Positions 6,579 to 8,797 of a stretch of 8,797 nucleotides of DNA are shown here, one piece after another. The notes under the pieces are model-generated. The model was not told where the DNA came from, did not search any database, and was given only the letters and a program-made list of their open reading frames with translations. How positions within the stretch are numbered: the first letter of the stretch is position 1; each line of letters opens with the position of its first letter. The translations under genes and the position numbers were made by a program. The stretch is from NCBI GenBank assembly GCA_937891125.1, contig CALAEZ010000050.1:1-8797 (forward strand). Reading direction: 5' to 3'. This stretch comes from an uncultured Treponema sp. (GTDB lineage: Bacteria > Spirochaetota > Spirochaetia > Treponematales > Treponemataceae).

Positions 6579-7388
6579 ATGATTTTACCTATGACTGTTC
6601 TTACGCTGTGCATTGGACTTCTTATTCCTTTTTTAGGAACTATGCTTGGCTCCGCTTGTGTCTTCTTTATGAAGCGCGACTTGAACGATACTGTGCGACG
6701 ATTTTTGCTTGGCTTTGCTGGCGGTGTTATGACGGCTGCTTCGGTTTGGTCGCTTTTGATTCCTGCAATGAACATGACGGCTGCAGGCGCATTGTTTCCC
6801 GTGCGTCTTAGTTTTTTTCCTGCACTCATTGGCTTTGTGCTTGGCATTGCTTTTCTCTTTTTGCTTGATAGTGTAACGCCGCACCTGCATATCGGTGACC
6901 AAAGTCCAGAGGGATTACGCTCGCATTTAAGCCGCACCACGATGCTTGTATTCGCGGTGACGCTTCATAATATTCCAGAGGGAATGGCTGTTGGTGTGCT
7001 GTTTGCAGGAGTGCTTTCAGGTGCGGGGCTGGTAACGGGCGCCGCTGCTTTTGCGCTTGCTCTTGGTATTGCTATACAGAATTTTCCTGAGGGTGCCATT
7101 ATTTCTATGCCTCTGCGTAACGAAGGAAACAGCAAGCTTCGCTCATTTTTGTATGGTGTGCTCAGCGGGGCGGTGGAACCAGTTGCAGCGGTTGTCACTA
7201 TATTGCTGACAGGTGCAATCGAAATAGCACTTCCGTATTTGCTTTCATTTGCGGCTGGCGCTATGCTGTATGTGGTTGTCGAGGAGCTTATTCCAGAAGC
7301 AACAAGGAATGAAAAAACAAATACCTGTACGCTAGGGTACGCATTCGGATTTGCGCTTATGATGGTGCTTGACGTTGCGCTTGGATAA
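6579..7388 (+). CDS. ZIP family divalent metal transporter (GufA/ZupT-like)
   Basis: This encodes a 269-residue inner-membrane protein with about eight hydrophobic segments, the usual size of bacterial ZIP transporters, which take up Zn2+, Mn2+ or Fe2+. The metal-path motifs are present: HNIPEGMAVG (130-139) in the fourth helix and QNFPEGAIISMPL (167-179) in the fifth, where Gln replaces the His found in ZupT, a pattern I associate with the GufA branch. A histidine-containing loop, DSVTPHLHIG (97-106), precedes them, and EELIPE (235-240) lies in a late helix. The start ATG at 6579 has AGG (6571-6573) five bases upstream. No good promoter is visible on this strand between 6424 and 6578. It is divergent from the OhrR-type regulator. 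Metal specificity cannot be decided from sequence; manganese would fit the peroxide-sensor neighbour but is inference. No clear terminator follows. Confidence 0.9.
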   Translation: MILPMTVLTLCIGLLIPFLGTMLGSACVFFMKRDLNDTVRRFLLGFAGGVMTAASVWSLLIPAMNMTAAGALFPVRLSFFPALIGFVLGIAFLFLLDSVTPHLHIGDQSPEGLRSHLSRTTMLVFAVTLHNIPEGMAVGVLFAGVLSGAGLVTGAAAFALALGIAIQNFPEGAIISMPLRNEGNSKLRSFLYGVLSGAVEPVAAVVTILLTGAIEIALPYLLSFAAGAMLYVVVEELIPEATRNEKTNTCTLGYAFGFALMMVLDVALG

Positions 7389-7406
7389 AAATCTTTCGTG
7401 AGGGTA

Positions 7407-7435
7407 TTGCCTTTTATTTTTAAAAAGTGTATAAA
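7407..7435 (+). promoter_or_regulatory. Strong sigma-70-type promoter, P1, upstream of the structured region
   Basis: TTGCCT (7407-7412) and TATAAA (7430-7435) are spaced by exactly 17 bases, with an A/T-rich spacer. The predicted RNA start is near 7442, about 480 bases before tuf. It begins only 18 bases after the ZIP stop codon and points into a region without a convincing protein gene, so it either makes a separate RNA or a very long tuf leader. Confidence 0.65.
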
Positions 7436-7441
7436 TGGGAA

Positions 7442-7684
7442 CGCTATATATATGAATATGTCAGAATATAGCAATAAATAGGGTTCTTTGAGATTTATTC
7501 AAGCGGACTTCGTTTTTAACAAGTCTGGCGCTACCGTAAAGCTAGTTGATTGTTCAACTTTCAGGTATATGCAGCCCTTCCTAAAGAAGCTTTATTATTA
7601 ACAGGCTTTTTGAGATAACATGGTTGGTGAAGGGTTCTTGAAGGCAGGCCGTATCGCGGCTGCGGAGTCCATTAAACCAAACCA
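7442..7684 (+). ncRNA. Candidate structured RNA or long 5' leader of tuf
   Basis: Starting at the predicted P1 start there is a run of potential hairpins: GCTATAT (7443-7449) with ATATAGC (7466-7472); directly abutting, AATAAAT (7473-7479) with ATTTATT (7493-7499); CGGACTT (7504-7510) with AAGTCTG (7521-7527), including one G-U; TAAAGCT (7537-7543) with AGCTTTA (7588-7594), enclosing AGTTGA/TCAACT (7544-7559) with a four-base loop. Further on, GCAGGCCG (7644-7651) pairs with CGGCTGC (7657-7663), one G bulged, inside TGGTTGGT (7621-7628) with ACCAAACCA (7676-7684), one A bulged. I recognise no known RNA family; there are no tRNA, tmRNA, SRP or RNase P signatures. The 3' end is unknown; GGCTTTTT (7604-7611) is only a weak terminator candidate. 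A 60-codon frame (7620-7802) overlaps but is not convincing as a gene. Folding was judged by eye. Confidence 0.4.
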
Positions 7685-7763
7685 GTTGTCAGAATTATTG
7701 ATAATGTTCGGTGGTGCGGACTGTGGATATTCCGAAAAAAAATATGGGGTATCAATAGAGTGT

Positions 7764-7793
7764 TTCAAACCATACGATTATCTTATCTATAAT
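7764..7793 (+). promoter_or_regulatory. Second promoter-like element, P2, for tuf
   Basis: TATAAT (7788-7793) is a perfect -10 hexamer, preceded at 18 bases by TTCAAA (7764-7769), a 4/6 match to the -35. The RNA would start near 7800, giving a leader of about 120 bases that begins just before the hairpin at 7808-7870. A further -10-like TATAAA at 7873-7878 has no adequate -35. Confidence 0.5.
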
Positions 7794-7807
7794 TCACCAT
7801 AAATGAG

Positions 7808-7870
7808 TGTGTATGCGAATGTGACCTTTTTCTGTGGAAAAAGGTGCATTCTGGCTTAAAGTGCATCACA
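7808..7870 (+). promoter_or_regulatory. Long imperfect hairpin in the tuf leader
   Basis: The core ACCTTTTTC (7824-7832) and GAAAAAGGT (7837-7845) is a perfect 9-bp inverted repeat with a TGTG loop. It is extended by GAATG (7817-7821) with CATTC (7847-7851) across a small internal loop, and by TGTGTATGC (7808-7816) with GCATCACA (7863-7870), one T bulged, with an 11-base insertion on the 3' side. No T tract follows, so it is not an intrinsic terminator. It could be a leader-RNA control element or a DNA site; its function is unknown. Confidence 0.5.
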
Positions 7871-7880
7871 TATATAAAAG

Positions 7881-7913
7881 TGCCGAAGCAAAAAAGGGGC
7901 TATCGGCAAGGAG
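7881..7913 (+). promoter_or_regulatory. Hairpin abutting the tuf ribosome-binding site
   Basis: TGCCGAAGC (7881-7889) pairs with GCT-A-TCGGCA (7899-7908, one A bulged), leaving the loop AAAAAAGGG. The 3' arm ends on the first base of the Shine-Dalgarno sequence AAGGAG (7908-7913), which sits six bases before the tuf ATG. The stem could influence ribosome access; that role is inferred. Confidence 0.45.
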
Positions 7914-7919
7914 AAAGAC

Positions 7920-8797
7920 ATGGCAAAGGAGAAGTTCGTTAGAACTAAACCCCACATGAACGTTGGTACCATCGGTCACGTTGACCATGGTAAGACTACT
8001 CTGTCTGCTGCTATCACAACTTACTGTGGTAACAAGTACGGCGACAAAGTACTTAAGTACGATGAAATCGATAACGCTCCGGAAGAGAAGGCTCGCGGTA
8101 TCACAATCAACACTCGTCACCTTGAGTATCAGTCAGACAAGCGCCACTATGCACACATCGACTGCCCGGGTCACGCTGACTACATTAAGAACATGATTAC
8201 TGGTGCTGCACAGATGGATGGTGCAATCCTCGTTGTTTCAGCTCCGGATTCAGTTATGCCTCAGACTCGTGAACACCTTTTGCTTGCCCGCCAGGTTGGT
8301 GTTCCGAAAATCATCGTCTTCCTGAACAAGGTTGATATGGTAGACGATCCAGATCTTCTTGAATTGGTTGTTGAAGAAGTAAAAGATACCCTAAAAGAGT
8401 ACGGTTTCTCAGAAGATACACCGATTATCAAGGGTTCAGCATTCAAGGCTCTGAACGAGTCTTCTGACCCGGCTAACACAGCATGTATCGAAGAGCTTCT
8501 TACAGCTATGGATACATGGTTCGATGATCCGAAACGTGAAGAGGACAAACCGTTCCTGATGCCGATCGAGGATATCTTCACTATCTCTGGTCGTGGTACT
8601 GTTGTTACCGGTCGTATCGAGCGTGGTGTTGTTAAGATGGCTGACGCTGTTGAAATCGTTGGTATCCGCCCGACACAGAACTCAACTGTTACTGGTATCG
8701 AAATGTTCCAGAAGACTCTGGACGAAGGTATGGCTGGCGATAACGTTGGTATCCTTCTCCGCGGTATTGAAAAGAAGGACGTTGAGCGCGGTCAGGT
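7920..8797 (+). CDS. tuf: Elongation factor Tu, N-terminal 292 residues (runs off right edge)
   Basis: EF-Tu is the GTPase that carries aminoacyl-tRNA to the ribosome. All five G motifs are intact: GHVDHGKT (19-26), RGIT (59-62, the switch I threonine), DCPGH (81-85, with His85 for GTP hydrolysis), NKVD (136-139) and GSAF (172-175). Domain 2 follows from about 215 (FTISGRGTVVTGRIERG). The fragment covers the G domain and much of domain 2 of a protein usually near 395 residues. Wording such as LKYDEIDNAPEEKARGITINTRHLEYQS matches treponemal EF-Tu closely. The start ATG at 7920 has the best ribosome-binding site of the window, AAGGAG with a 6-base spacer. Codon use is markedly biased (GGT, CGT, GTT, ATC, AAC) compared with the neighbouring genes, as expected for a very highly expressed protein. 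In Treponema tuf normally precedes rpsJ and the S10 cluster; that part lies outside the window. Confidence 0.99.
   Translation, partial: MAKEKFVRTKPHMNVGTIGHVDHGKTTLSAAITTYCGNKYGDKVLKYDEIDNAPEEKARGITINTRHLEYQSDKRHYAHIDCPGHADYIKNMITGAAQMDGAILVVSAPDSVMPQTREHLLLARQVGVPKIIVFLNKVDMVDDPDLLELVVEEVKDTLKEYGFSEDTPIIKGSAFKALNESSDPANTACIEELLTAMDTWFDDPKREEDKPFLMPIEDIFTISGRGTVVTGRIERGVVKMADAVEIVGIRPTQNSTVTGIEMFQKTLDEGMAGDNVGILLRGIEKKDVERGQ

Noticed and set aside
6965..7474. A 169-codon minus-strand frame opposite the ZIP gene.
   Set aside because: It overlaps the conserved ZIP motifs in antisense and has Ser/Ala/Pro-rich shadow composition.
7604..7611. GGCTTTTT as an intrinsic terminator of the candidate RNA.
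   Set aside because: The only upstream complement is AGCC at 7573-7576, giving four pairs with a long loop, too weak to call.
7389..7919. Possible tRNA, tmRNA, SRP RNA, RNase P RNA or T-box in the pre-tuf region.
   Set aside because: I looked for T-loop GGTTCRA, CCA ends, GGAAGGAAGCAGCC-like, GAGGAAAGTCC-like and TGGNACC-type signatures and found none in convincing context.

Overview
The window reads as ordinary chromosome of a spirochaete, most likely a Treponema. The strongest evidence is the elongation factor Tu fragment at the right end, which closely resembles treponemal EF-Tu from memory. A lipoprotein with a short spirochaete-style lipobox is consistent with this. Altronate dehydratase (hexuronate/pectin catabolism) and a purine-biosynthesis gene suggest a saccharolytic, metabolically fairly complete species rather than a reduced one such as T. 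pallidum. No species is assigned.

Layout from left to right: (1) The 5' part of uxaA (minus strand, running off the left edge) is divergent from a MATE efflux gene (558-1898, plus); a 17-bp near-palindrome lies in the shared upstream region. (2) The MATE gene converges on purD (1980-3320, minus), with a bidirectional hairpin terminator between them. (3) purD is divergent from an 836-residue predicted lipoprotein (3419-5929, plus) that has an Asp-box/beta-propeller-like N-terminal half and a putative glycoside-hydrolase-like C-terminal half. (4) This gene converges on an OhrR-type MarR regulator (5971-6423, minus), which is divergent from a ZIP-family metal transporter (6579-7388, plus). The regulator has a near-consensus promoter with an inverted repeat sitting on it. 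(5) A 531-base stretch without a convincing protein gene (7389-7919) holds two promoter-like elements and many potential hairpins. It leads into tuf (7920 to the right edge), which in Treponema usually heads the S10 ribosomal protein cluster.

The protein genes are separate transcription units rather than one system. The parts most worth following up are non-coding: the run of perfect inverted repeats immediately downstream of a consensus promoter at 7407-7435, which looks like an undescribed structured RNA or a long tuf leader; and the OhrR/ZIP divergent pair, which suggests peroxide-linked control of metal uptake. I saw no CRISPR array, insertion sequence, prophage, tRNA or rRNA.
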